This document shows positions 1 through 13,200 of a stretch of 64,000 bases of DNA, piece after piece. The stretch comes from Monarcha castaneiventris obscurior (Eukaryota > Chordata > Aves > Passeriformes > Monarchidae), in contig JAMPIT010000566.1 of the NCBI GenBank assembly GCA_026261815.1, positions 27,925,001 through 27,989,000 of the forward strand, written 5' to 3'. A program made the position numbers and the translations under genes. The first letter of the stretch is position 1. Each line of letters begins with the position of its first letter. The notes beneath the pieces are model-generated. The model saw only the letters and a list, made by a program, of their open reading frames with translations, was not told the DNA's origin and made no database searches.

Positions 1-1879
1 GACTACAGGAAGACCCTGAAATATAAATAGCTGGAGAATAGAGAAGCATTAGAGGGAATTATCATGTAAGTTTGTCCTACACTTGCCCTTCCCTAACCAT
101 TCCCAAACATCCCCAACAGTTTTTGGTGACAGGATGTTTGGCTGAATGATATCTTGGTTGGATTCAATATAACTGCATATTCCTTTTTTTGTTTTGACTC
201 TATGTCTATTAACAGTACCATGTAAACTTCACTGCAAAGCTGGTGGGATGCAAGATAGAGTGATGGTGCCCTTGGCACAGGTTTAGGAGAAAAAAAACTT
301 CCTGCAGCATGACTGGCCTATGCAAAGCTGAGTAAGCATCACTGCTGCACCTGAAACATCTGCCTAGAGACTAAAACAAATGAGAAGATTGTCAACTGGC
401 TATGTATGGGTCTGTGCAGAAATAATGTTACACAGATATTTCTTCATCCTGAAAAGAGAACAACAATGCCTCCTCTCCAGCTGCAAATTGGTTTGAAATT
501 TGTAGGTGCTACTGCCAAAACAAATGTTTTAATATTCAGAAACTTAAGTAGTAGGATAGCCTGTGACCTGAAGCAGTGGTCACAAAAGGGAATTTCTACA
601 TGCTATAGCTGTTTACCCTGTCCAGCTGCAAATAACACTCATTTAAATTTTAACTCAAGTTACAGTAAGTGAAAAGAAACAAGCATTGAAGAAAACTCAC
701 CTTGAAGTTTTCATATGAGTTCATAGATTATGTTAAAATATAAAGGACAGCGATGCTTTTAATTCAATTCTTTAACTCAGGCTTAAGAAAACAGTCTCTT
801 CTGATTCTGCCTTGATAGATTCTTTTAAATTACTTCTATTGGGAAGACAAAACCTGAATCTGCTTCTTTAGAAGGAATATCTCATTATTACATGCGATAC
901 AAAAGAATAGGTCAGAGATGGTGAAGTGAGAATATTATTATTTGTTTCTATATTGATTCAGTACTGAAACCTAAAGTCTGTTTTTTACAATTCAGAAAAA
1001 TATCCAATCTACAATATATAAAAGTCTTTTGAAAATGTCCTGCATAATAGATGTGTATAAGAACACTTATCAGTAAAAGAATGAGAAAAGATAATAGGAT
1101 ACATTTTAATAAGAATTAAAACCTATTTTTATGCATATTTCTAAACAGGGAAAAGCTTCTTAACATAAATTTATCAGAACACCAGGGAGATCAACAGTTT
1201 CCTTCAGTCAAGCCATTATATTCTACAATGAAATATTTTTAAAGAATCTAATTGAAATTAGTACACGAAACTTAGACTGCTCTTAAATTTGCCTTGTTCA
1301 TTGCAAAATGCTCCTAAGCTATTGTGCAATGAAGTTAGGCCAATGAATGTTATCTAAAATATTAGAGATTTTAGATATTCCCACTATTCGATTCTATTGT
1401 CATTATTCATGATGAGTAGCATATAACTCTATAGGAAGTCTCACTAATGAAGCTTTTGCCAATCATTAAGAATGTAGGTTTTTTTAAAATATAGTAAATA
1501 ACAATGACAGAATCAAACATTTCAGAAAACATTCACTGATCTACTATCTTCTTACCTAGTATTTATCCAAATATTTCACAAGTTAAACCTACAATTACAT
1601 AATATACAATCAATAAAACAGCAGGTTCAATAAAAAGAATACTCTTGAATACATTATTAACAGCCTGATTAACACCAAAATAAACTAAGCTAAAATCAAT
1701 TCATTGCTCTAGGAATGTTACTGCCAGAAAAAAAAAAGTGCATGTGTGTTGGAGGAGAGAAATATCTGGTGTCATCAGCCTATGATTTGAAAATATTTCA
1801 TCATCACTGATCTAGATGGTCAAATCCAAAGGAGTACAAGAAAAATGTGCCATGAGTACCTATGAAGCAGTAATACAGT

Positions 1880-2375
1880 TACATGCTCTCTCTCCTCAGA
1901 CGAAAAAATATGAAAAACAAACAAGAAAAATTATAGATTGACATAAAGCACAATAAGTGAAAGAAACAGAAAAAAAAGTAACTAAAGGAAAGGACAACAT
2001 TTGACAACTTCCAAAAGTGGAGTGAAGCCTTGCCAGCCTCCAAACAACAGCTACTTGGAAGACAAACCCACTCCACTTCTTTCTCTCCCATTGTGTCCCC
2101 TGAGTGTGATGATACAGCATGGCCCATCTCCTTGGTCAAAGTGGGCGAGGTGTCCTGGCTCTTGCTCACCCTCCTAAACTCTTGTCAACCTCCAACTCAT
2201 TGTCTCTGGGGTAGCATGGGAAAAATAAAAGGTCTTGGACCTGTGTAAGCACAGTTCAGCAACAGCCACAACATCAGTCTGTTATCAACACTGTTAGCTA
2301 TAGCCCAAACCATATCATATGGGCTGTTTTCTGTTTCTGAAGAAACTTAATTCCATCCCAGCCAGGCCCAGTACA
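1880..2375 (-). mobile_element. Degraded avian endogenous-retrovirus LTR (minus strand)
   Basis: Read on the minus strand from 2375, the sequence starts TGTACTGGGCCTGGCTGGGA and continues with the TGGAATTAA..TTCTTC pattern. It then reads GTGTTGATAAC, CTGATGTTGTGGCTGTTGCT, CTTACACAGG and ..AAGACCTTTT. The same order of blocks occurs in the LTRs at 34531 (GGTTGATAATACAGAGATG, TTACACAGAGCCAAGG) and 60635 (GTTGATAACACACTGATG). The 5' edge at 2375 is fairly clear. The far edge near 1880 is a guess because that half is too diverged. There is no internal retroviral sequence beside it, so it is probably an old solo LTR. The ORFs of up to 96 codons here are chance frames. Confidence 0.72.
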
Positions 2376-3055
2376 TTATTCCACAGCTATGGCACAATCT
2401 CTATTTCTAAAGCATCTGGTCACTTTGTAGAAGTGCCTGTCTTGCCCCGAAGAGATGTGCTGTAAGTCTATGAAAGCTAGAAATAATTTTATTATTTTCA
2501 TTACAAAATATAGATGAAACTTTTAAGAAATTAAGACTAAATTGACATACTTTTGTCTTTTTTCAACTAAACAATCAATATTATGATGAAGAGACAACAT
2601 GTGCAGCTGTCTATCTCTCATAGAGAAATAAGACACAAAAATTTTACATATTTTAAAGACATAAAAAGACATTAGGTTTACCCCTAAAAATGACAGGAAA
2701 GTTAACCTGCATGACAAGCACCAGCTTTGAAAACAGCAAGGGGATTTTTATCTTTAATTATCATCTTCAAAAGATTAGAATATTTCAAATAAAAGCGTTA
2801 TAGGATATTAGGTGTAATTTTTTCTTGGTAGGAAAAACACCAGTTGACCAAGCTGACAATATTATTGCATTAATATACTGGTGTCAAAACCCAAGTGCTT
2901 ACAAGGCACTGTGAAATTGAGAAAGAAAGGGTTCACAATGTGAAGAACTTCATAAGGTATTTTTTTTTCTTCAGTATTTAAAAAAAAGAAGTTACACAAC
3001 ATTTTTTGCTGCTTTTAAATAATGTTACTTTTAAGAGAAATAAAATGCTAACCCC

Positions 3056-3285
3056 GTACCACAGGCAGGAGTGCCACCCATTAGACCAGGCTGCTCAACC
3101 TGGCCACATCCAACGTGGTCTTGAACACTTTCGGAAATGGGGCATCCACAGCTTCTCTGGGCAAACACTGGGCTTACTCTGGTCCAGTGCTTCAGCACCC
3201 TCACTGCAGAGAATTTCTTCCTAATCTCTCCTCTTTCAGTGTTCTATGAAATCTGGTCCTGATGGAAGACTGTCCTACTCATTGT
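3056..3285 (-). mobile_element. CR1 LINE 3'-part fragment (minus strand)
   Basis: The plus strand reads as the reverse complement of a CR1 3' region. It runs CACAGGCAGGAGTGCCACCC, then TTAGACCAGGCTGCTCAACC, CTTGAACACTTTCGGAAATG, GGGCATCCACAGCTTCTCTG, CACCCTCACTGCAGAGAATT and TCTTCCTAATCTCTCCTCTT. This block order is diagnostic of avian CR1. The last ~35 bases of the element (the usual GATGATC..CCTTCCAACC tail) are missing at the 3056 side, so it is truncated at its 3' end as well as its 5' end. Confidence 0.9.
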
Positions 3286-6200
3286 TCAGTTTTTATTATC
3301 TGGCAGTGTTTTTCTCTTTGTATGTTATTATCCATGTGATTGGTGATATAATTTGATTTTTAAAATTGTAATAGCAAGGGAGGTAAAACTCATCCTTTAA
3401 AAGAAGATGAAAGAATCAACATGTAAATTTTGGACATTTTAATATGAGTCACTTGTTGGTAGCTGAGTTTGTGGTACAACAGCTACCATTTCATAGGCAT
3501 CACACAAACTTCCTTAAGTGGTATATTATGGCTTCCTAATAGAATTAATATGGGCCTTAGGGAGGAATTAGATTTTCAGTTATTACATTCATAATTTAGA
3601 AAAGAAAATGCTGATTAGATTTGTTTAATTGAATGTTCCAGGTAATGTGGGATTTTCCTTACTAATATGTTTATTCTTGGGTTTGGGTTTTGGTGCTTTC
3701 TCCTGTGCTTCTCTGATTAATAATATATGTTTTATAGCACTAAATCATTATAAAGGTTAACAGTAATGAATTATTAGTCTCCTTTTCTTTTTTTTTTTGT
3801 TTTTTTTTTTTTAATGAACCTCAGGATACACTTACTTTGTTCAGCTGATAATGATGATTTCAGTTATTACACTGTTTATGTTTACATGTTCATGTAATGA
3901 TTTGCAGACCATGTGAGAAAACTTTAATAAAGAATACTTGAATAAAGACACTAAGCTAGAATTGTCTTTAGAACACTTTTTGGGATTTCTAAGTATCTCC
4001 AAATTATGCTCTAGCTCTTCATTTTTTCTCCAGGATAGATTCAGTTTTGATTTCTGAGAGACCACTGGAAATGATGAAGAGACAATTCCCAAGTGTCAGA
4101 TATGATTTTTGGGGATAGCCTCCACCTTGTCTCGCAAATGCTCACTGATGTTGTACTCAACACATTTCAAAACCAAAGTAACTCAATCCTTGATCAGTTG
4201 CTAGAAAATATTCACAACATTATCAATAATTTGGCCTCTCAGACAAAGATATGAATTGTAGGAGGACCCTACTCACAGGGGCAAATTTCTGTAAAGGAAG
4301 ATTAATCTTCAGAAAATCTTCTATTATAGAGAGTGGCAGGAGAGAGAGGGAAAAAAACCCACCACCTTTTCTAGAAGCCAGATTAAAACACTGAATTACA
4401 GTCGTGGTCTGATCTGCCACTAAGCAATCACTCTTCACAAGACAAGGGAAGTTAAATGGAAATTATCTTTAAGGGCATGACAAGCACCACCTCAGCACCT
4501 CCTGTATGTGCAACCAGGGGTGCAAGGGAGGCACCCACAGAAGGATGTCAGACTGGATTCATCCTCCAATCCAGCAAGGTGGTGTTGAAGGAGCAGGGAA
4601 GAAGGTGATCAGTTACTACTCTCTGAAAAAAGTACAAGAAAGACGGAAATTACAGAGATCCCACTCTGGAAGCAGTGCAGGTCAGAGGGACAGCTGGAAA
4701 AACTGCAGCTGTCTGTCAGGGCTGAGCAAGGTTGTGACAGCAGTTCATGTGCTTCTCAAAGCTGTGGTATTTCATGTGCTAATTTGTACTACTACTGCTT
4801 TTAAGAAATTGAAACAGGCTATCAAAATCTCCCACATGAATCTTATTCCTGCGGAATCAGTCCAGCTCTCCTGGCATTAGCTGGCATGCATTAGAGCAGC
4901 AAGCACTCTTGATTCACCTGCACTCCAGTATATCACTACTAGAAATTGTGTGTCTTTGCTAATTTCTACTGCAAATGATCTTCAATATGTTTGAAGGCAA
5001 CTGAGATCCTCCACAAAAGAAGCAAAGCTAAGAGGTTGCAGGGCCCAAATTCTAGAAAAGTAGTTGTAAGAATATGATAATTATAAACCGGCAGTAGAAA
5101 GCATAAATGTTGAAGTAAGAAATCAATCTGCAGCAAAAAAAAATATGGAAGAATTTTACAAAATGGTAATATGACTGTATGCAGACTTTACTTTGGTTAC
5201 TCCAGTGAGATAAAGACACACCTTCTAAAATGATTCTTCACAGCAGATGTATCTGAGAAGCCTGGAAAGCTTTGATTTAATTTGGTTATAAAGCCAAAAA
5301 TATTTATTTCCTGGAGCCATTCTGATGCTTTCAAATGCTTTAACATAGCAAAAGATTAACAGAGACAGTTCTAAAAGATGTAGTAAATATACAGCAAAGC
5401 CTAAATTGCTTCTGGATTTGCACATATGTATCTTATTTTATGAAATGTAAATGTTGAGTATATGGACTTTGCTGTTTTCATCCTGCATTCTTCTCATTAT
5501 GAAACAGATGTTATTGTGGAAAAAAAGAGGTTAGATTGCTAAATATTCATATTCTGAGTGTTCCAAAATAGTATTATAAACCCGATAATTTTGTATTTAT
5601 TATTTGCAACAAGTGAATGTAAAAGAAATAATAGTTTTCTTTAGAAACCAGTTCTGACGGCTAGGAATTCACATTCTGCAGTTTTGGCTAAGCTCTTTGT
5701 GTTGGTTTCTACATCTTCATACTTCATATTTCTCCCTATTATCATGTATTCAAGAACATAATCCTAAAATTAATACTCTCAGTCCTCTGAGAGAGAAAAA
5801 AAGTTACCATTAACCACATTAAAAGCACCCCTCTGCATGTTGTCTGTCCCTAGATTAATATTCAGCAGAAGGAAGAATATCTAGAAATGACCAGACACAA
5901 CACTTTTTGTTCCATTTCACTCTATCCTGCTTCTAAAGATACTGACAAGAAATACAATACAATGCTATGAAGTATTAAATAAACTAAGGAAAAAAAAAGT
6001 GCTAGGAATTCATTTTCATATTTGGATCCCCAGAAGTCACTGTTTCTCATCTGTCTAGGTAAAGCATTGATAGGAGTGAAATTATTACTCCCAATGAAGA
6101 AAAGCCAAAGCGAGGGTGACTGTGTACAGAAGTTTCTTCAAGTTACATCATTAGAGACAAAATTAAAGGACTTTTTCATATTTATGCTTGTACATTGTTG

Positions 6201-7265
6201 AAAGTTTTTAGTAAATCTAATTATTGTTGACCCTTTATTCAAAAATGCAATTTTTGCTTCTCTTCACCTTTTACAAAAGGGAAAACCAGTAATTTATTTC
6301 TTCTGCAGTATGTGCCTATTAAAATGATTATTTGCATTCATACCTTACTATTAAAATGGAACAATTTTGTGTTGCCTAGATACAGATCAGAAGGCTACTT
6401 TATGTAACTAATACACATGAACAAAAAAAGCAATCATAGATGAAAATAATTCTTTATTCTAGTATTTTCTTTAACCTTCTTTGCCCTTTTTTGTTACCAT
6501 TGCTTGTGACAATAAAAACATTCTTGCTGAAGATACCTACAACTCCAGCAGGACTTTATGGTCTTTCTTTTAAATTCAAAGTATTTTACCTGCTGTTTTT
6601 TAAATGAATTATTGTACCCATTCACTAGATTGCTCACACAGAGAATGAATTATGGCAATCACCATTCCTAGCTTTACTTACTGGTCTGGTTTTATTTGGA
6701 TGTAAGTGTGATGCAAAGCATCTTGCTTGAAAGTCCCTAAAATTATCTAAAGTTGTATTTTCCAATTTAAAATTTATAATTTTAAATAAATGCTGTTTCT
6801 CCCAATCTGCTCTTATTAAAAATGGCCACCATAAAGTGAAAATTAATAGATTAATACATTATTTCACATATGCTTGCAGAACGGCATAACTTACGGTTAT
6901 TACACAGAAATTGCAATTGCCTCTCTTCTTTTTAATTTGAACTGTACTTTTTTTGCCCTGTTTACATCTCCTATGCATATTGGTCTCCAGTGGAATTTTT
7001 ATACACATACATATAAGCACACAAAAAAGCACGTGTGTGTCTGTCTGTGTGTATTTATTGTTCATTAAGTACAAACAGAAAAACACGAATCTGTCTTTTG
7101 TCAAACACTTCAACCACTAAGTGACATTTATTGCTAGAAAAGGAAATGTAAGAAAAACAAATTGCTACATGGGAGAAGGTTGCAGAATCTACTCTGTGGG
7201 CTGTGGTTGCAGTTTTATTTTGTGTTTTTTCCCATGGGAATTTAAAGAGTAATGCAAATGAAATC

Positions 7266-7290
7266 TAAATAAAATAAAATAAAATAAAAT
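7266..7290. repeat. Short (AAAAT)n microsatellite
   Basis: TAAATAAAATAAAATAAAAT plus one further AAAAT unit, about five perfect copies. Confidence 0.9.
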
Positions 7291-10200
7291 GGTTTGCTCA
7301 GTTCTAATTATTTCCCCTTCTCCGAATGTTTTCATTATTCATTCATACAACTTCCTTTTGCCTCTTTGTCTTATGGTCCCATGATTCTTCTAGCCTGTCT
7401 GAAGTCACCTCAGTTCACCAGAAAGATAAATTCTATCCTTACTTGGAATATCTCTTTTGGGGCTGAGTCTGTAAAATAGGTTTCTACACCTTGTATGAAT
7501 ACTATCAAGGTGAGATGAGAAATAGCTGTTTCTTTACACTGCCTGCTCCTGAAAGCAAGCCTTACTGGCTCCTAAGGGGAAGGCTCCCAGCAGTGTCTGC
7601 TTTCTGTAGGATGGTTGCTTTGTCTTAATTAGGAAAAACTTGTCTAAGAAAAAGTCAGTCTTTCCTATGGTCTCCAGAGATGCTCATCTTTCTCCACTGA
7701 CTGCATTACTTACTAATAACTTTAGTTTTTTTACTTTTGTAGAATAGACCCTAAATATGAAGTCAGGCATCTGCTAGGACCATAGAGATAGTGCTTGAGT
7801 TGAACATCTAATCAGACACAAGTAACTAATAGCCAGTGCTACCAAATAAACATCCCAACATCTCTACAAACATCTAAATTAAACTCTCCAGACAGGATTT
7901 CCAGCACTTCTTACTATAGAATATTTTTAATTTAAATTATTTTCAGACTATTTTTAGAAAGCTCCCTGTTTTAGAAAACACAATCTGTAATACACAGAGG
8001 GCTTTGCTTTTGCAATGCAAATAAAAACAGAATAATTGAATGGAAGTAAAACAGGTAGGGGGAACTGGTATTTACCTAACAGTTAATGAAACTTTTAATT
8101 CAGCGTGGATGGTGTGCTCTTTTATGGAAGCTGGTGAGTTGTTTGTCACCATTTACTGAATTTGTTGCATTATGAACAGAGACAATTTTTCTTGCGTGCT
8201 ACTCTGGGATCTAAGCAATGACTCACAAGAACTATTTGTCTGTTTGCGACAACAAGTCTTTGTACCAATATTCTTACTGAAGATATCAGAGCTCCCACCA
8301 GGATGCAGAATTTTTTATGGTGCCTTTTTCATTCCCTAACTATTTCATGGCAGGTCACCAAATATGTTTCTAAGTGGGTCATTCAGCCCATTCACACATT
8401 TTAATTTTTTTCCCGTATTTTTATCCAAGATTTTTAATCGTGTTAATATCCTCCTGAGAAAGGGCTGTAGAGACATATCATCAACGCAGATATATTTTCT
8501 GTGTTGTTTAACACTGCAGCATAGTGTCTGAGAATGAAGACTAGAAATTAAGAAAATACCCAACCTCCTGGACAGAAGCTCAGCATACCTTTAATGTATG
8601 CTTGTTCTGAAATATTTAAGCTACACATACACAAACAGACAAACCCACACACATATTCAAAATACCCCCCAAAAAGCATAAATTTCAAGATACAAAATCA
8701 TCATTACAATCAGAAGATAGATGAATACAAGGCTCTTCATTTACATAGGATGATTTGAGAGTTTTTACTTCCTTGTTAGTGCACCATAATTATTGTTTCC
8801 AGGGTCTTAAACATCATATCCATTCCATTTAACAGAATTTCAGAGCTACACACAGACATAGAAATCTGAAAGTGTCAATTTCCAAGTTTCTTTGTACTTC
8901 CAGGCTCACAACTTCCTGACTTCATAATTTGGATGTAAAAAAAAAAATCTTTTTACACCAAATTTTAGAACCTAAGACTCATTTTCCATCAAAAGAAATA
9001 GATGGTGTGAAATTGCATTTAAAAAAAAAAAAAAAAAACAACCCAAGAGATCTTTTTTTTGACAGCTTATTATCAAGGGATTTTTTCTTAAATTACCAGA
9101 AGCTTATGTCAGTGTTTCTTCTGTTATTGCTCAGATAGTTAAGGTTTCAATAAGTACAATAGCATAAATCCCTACTGCTTTGCTCTTCTGGAAAAGGAAC
9201 TGATGGAAAAGGTGTGGCAGAGATGCAGCTGTGTATAAATGATCTCTACTCAAACTAGCCTCTGCTGACTTTAGGTCTACAGAGCAATTTCTGTGGTAGG
9301 GTTACTTTTATCGCACTCTCCCCTGCTTTCTCTTCACCTCTTAATCTCTTCCCTATGTTTGTTTTTTTTTTTCATTTGTTTGATTTGGTTTGTTTTTGTT
9401 TTTGTTTCATGTCATAGTACTTTATTGGCGTCCTGCCTCTGAGAGTAATAAAGTAGAATTACCCTTATTTTACAAATGAAGAAACTGGAGGAGAGAAACT
9501 GAAAACCCAAGACACAGAGAAAAACACTTTTAGAATTAATAATAGAATAAAGACGTATATGGCTCCCAGTTCTAATTCACATGCTGTAAATAAATGTTTT
9601 CATCAAAGATCTGAAAGTAAATAGAAAATCACAGATGATAAATCTTACAGATGACTGATCTAAAGGGGATAAAACACCCAGGCAGCATGCCACAAATACA
9701 CTTAGTATTCTGTTCCTTTTCCTTCAAACAAAAATTCTTTATCCAGAGCAAAGCACAGATTTATACCAGAGCGCAGAATGGAAGCCATAGCTTTGGAATG
9801 CATGTGAATGTGAGAGGAGCAATGGGCAGTAACCTACAAATCAATGACTAGCAAAGCCCAAGGGGTTTTGGGGGTTTTTTTACAGCAACTGAAGAGAAGA
9901 TTCCAGTGTGATAAACTGATGCTATCTTTGGATATTTAAGGAGGAAGCAGTTTGTAAGAAAAGAGAGATGACTTCATCCCTATGAAGAGCACTGCAATCC
10001 ATTCTGAGGTTTTTATTTTAAGAGATTAACAGTGTGAATAAAGGACAGACCAAAAAATGCAGGACCTTAGGAGAAGAGAAAAAACAACAGGATTCATCTC
10101 TCTTAGTTTCCAATGTTGTCAGCGTAGAGAACTGAGTTAGATCTCTAGGTCTCTCTTTAATCTTAAGGGTAACAAGTATCTATTACATTTAAGGCATACA

Positions 10201-13200
10201 CATATAATCAAATTCCATTCTTTAGACTTTGGAGCCCAAGTCTGCTGAGGTTTTGCAAAAAGATTGAAATAGAACTTAATTGCAATATAAAAATATCTTT
10301 ATGATCATAAAAACTCACTTACTTGGCAAGGAAAAGTCTCAAAAACAACAACAAAATGGCAGTAAGCTAAACTGAGACAAATTCAAATGAGATATAAACA
10401 CAAAGGGTTTTTTAAAAAGAGCAAGTACTGTTGATACTTTAATCTAAAGGTGAGTGCATGATGTTAATACAAACCTTCTAAGAACACATCTAGTAGCATA
10501 AAATTTAAGTGAGGAATAATTTTATTTCACAAAATACACCTCTGCCTACTGAAAGGCAACTTCGAAGATGTTGTGGCTATACTATCTCATATTCAGCACA
10601 CAGAGACTATCTTTCAATCCACCAATAAAGAAGGGAACTGAAGTTTATCTTCTGGTCTAGGACCAAGAGACAATTCATTTTAAATTACTGCAGACCCATT
10701 AAAAATTATATATAAGCCCTTATGTACAACTACTGGATGTTATAGCCAACTATGAACCCACCAGCAGCAGTTACTGGGGAATATCCTTATAGAGTGAGAA
10801 TTAGATTGGCAGCACTAAGCAAAGTTACAGCACAAGAAACCCCTCATCAGATTTGACCCTTTCATTAAGTATTTCAATTTCATACATTGATGAAAGCTTC
10901 TTTTCTTACAAGGAGTAATTCTTATTTCCATTCCATTTTTCTATTAATATGCAACTATTTCATTTTGAAGCTATATTTTTCCTGAATAAATTTTCCTTCC
11001 CTTCTACTACTGGTTATACCAGAGGCCAGCCATTGGAATGTATTCAGTTCTGCTTCCAGAAGCAGAGGCAGATGATCACTATGTTGTGAATGGGTATTGC
11101 TGTTAGTCTATAATAAAACAGCAATTTTCATATGGCAACTTCTAATCACCTATAAAATAATGAGGGAAGAATCTATCCATTCATCTTGCCCTTGCTTAGA
11201 ATGGCAGTTCAGCTTCTTCACACTGTGGCATTAAAGCAACAGTTCCATAACAAATTGTGCTTCTATCTCTGAGAGATGTTGCCTTTTCATTACAGCAACA
11301 CAAAATCCAGTAATTCCATCTAGAATGAAAATGTTAGGTTGCATAACAAAGTGGATATTCACTTTGCCTATGATTTCCTCTGAATGCATGCTACAGCTAG
11401 CACAGTTTTCCTGGTGTCTTTTACAGGAATTCTGTGTTACGACAAGTGTAGCTGAGGATTACTTTCTTCAAATGGTGACTAAATTTTTATACAAAATGAG
11501 TCAATTTTCTTAGAAATGAAGAGTAAAATTAATACACTTAGTTTTTAACACATTTCAGGGTGATTGGGGGAGGGGGATAGAAGGCCATAATCCTTTTAAA
11601 TCAGTAATTTTTATTAATAGAAACACTGTAACCCATTCCATATTACTACTGAGCCATGAATATACCAGAATTAATTAATTATATTATTCATATGCTATGA
11701 ATGTTCATATTTATATGTTCCTTCTGCCACTGAGGCAAACATAAATATTTTACACAGAAATTGACCCTTTGCTAGTAGATTTTTTGAGAAACAGAACTTA
11801 AAACATAAAAATAATAATTTAATTTAAACAAGGCAAAATTATAAAGACAGCTAGGCCACAAACGTAAATCACTGAAAAAAATTATGGTTCAAATCTGTAT
11901 GTTAAACTGGATTTCAACTCTTTCAAAGACCCAAGGGATGTAGAGACATGTCATGGAAAGAACAACAGAGAAAAAGGAATACATTTTTAACCACCATTTT
12001 AAGTGTCTGATTAATTAATTTCCAGACAACAGCACAGATTAATCTATCACAACTTCTAAGATGAGCAGTTCACAGCGGAGCTTACTTGATTTTGCCTACT
12101 TATTAATGCCTCACTATGTTTGTGAAAAGGACATTGTCACAAGAATGCAAAGAAATTATATTAGAACAGAGAACAAAACAAATAACAGATTCACTGGTGA
12201 CTTAATAGGCCTCCTGTGTGAAACAAAACAAAATGATGAAATGAAGGATTACCTTCACCTTTTTAGCTTCAAAGAACTACAATAACTTGTTTGTTTGTTT
12301 GTTTTTAGGGCAGAAAATCTGCTTTAATTCCAGTCTTACAAATACTTTAGAAAAAGGAGAGTTTTCCAAATATGATTAGGTCTTCTGAAATCAATGACCC
12401 CTTCCCATCTTCTTAAATGCTTGCAAAATCAGCCTGCATGTCCTGTAGGAGCCATTTCCCAAATGCAAAATCCAGTAGCTGCAAATTTAGTGTTTACCAT
12501 CTGTGAGGAAAACAGGTTTTATCTAAAAATACCAGTGCGATGCACTTTTCACTAGACAAGACTTTTTTCTATTACTTATTTCCCTGATTAGTCTAAAGCT
12601 AAATGAAGTGAAACTGTCTTTCCCAGTTGCAATCACATCTATATTACAGGAGGAACATCTCCCCCAAATGGCAGTCTGTTTATCAAACCAAAGTAGGGTT
12701 AACAAACAGCTCCATCAGCAGTAACCAAATCTATCAGATCTCAGGAGAAGCATCACAGCACGACATCCCTTTCAGAGTAAACTTTGCCAGTCTAAAAAGT
12801 TTCACAGGTAAGTAAATGACATAGGAATTAAAGAATGGGAATTAGTCCTAAGAAAATGACACAAACTTGAAAGTTCACAAAAAGTAATGTTAGTATTAAA
12901 TGAAAATTCCAAAGAAATACTGCAATCATAATATACCTATGCAAAACACAGTAATATATATGTATGTATTATCTCTTACATAAGATGTATTTTACATTTG
13001 ACATAAAGACATTTGTGATATCACTAAGTTGCCATGATCAGACCTAAACAGAAGGGAGTCAATGGGAAAGGTCAGTGTAAGTCAACAATTTGGAAGCAAA
13101 CTCTGACAACAGGGAAATAACTATAAATAAATCATGCAGAAATATTAGAAACACATTGAGGATTTTGTACAGATCCCATTTTAGATGATCCCCTCAAAAT

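Noticed and set aside
4506..4880. 124-codon ORF as a possible gene
   Set aside because: No domain, no splice context and no homology recognised. The patch is noted as a finding, but coding status is unsupported.
12061..12285. 74-codon plus-strand ORF beginning MSSSQRSLLDF
   Set aside because: The composition is unremarkable, it lies antisense to the host gene, and no domain is recognised; consistent with chance in 64 kb of AT-rich sequence.
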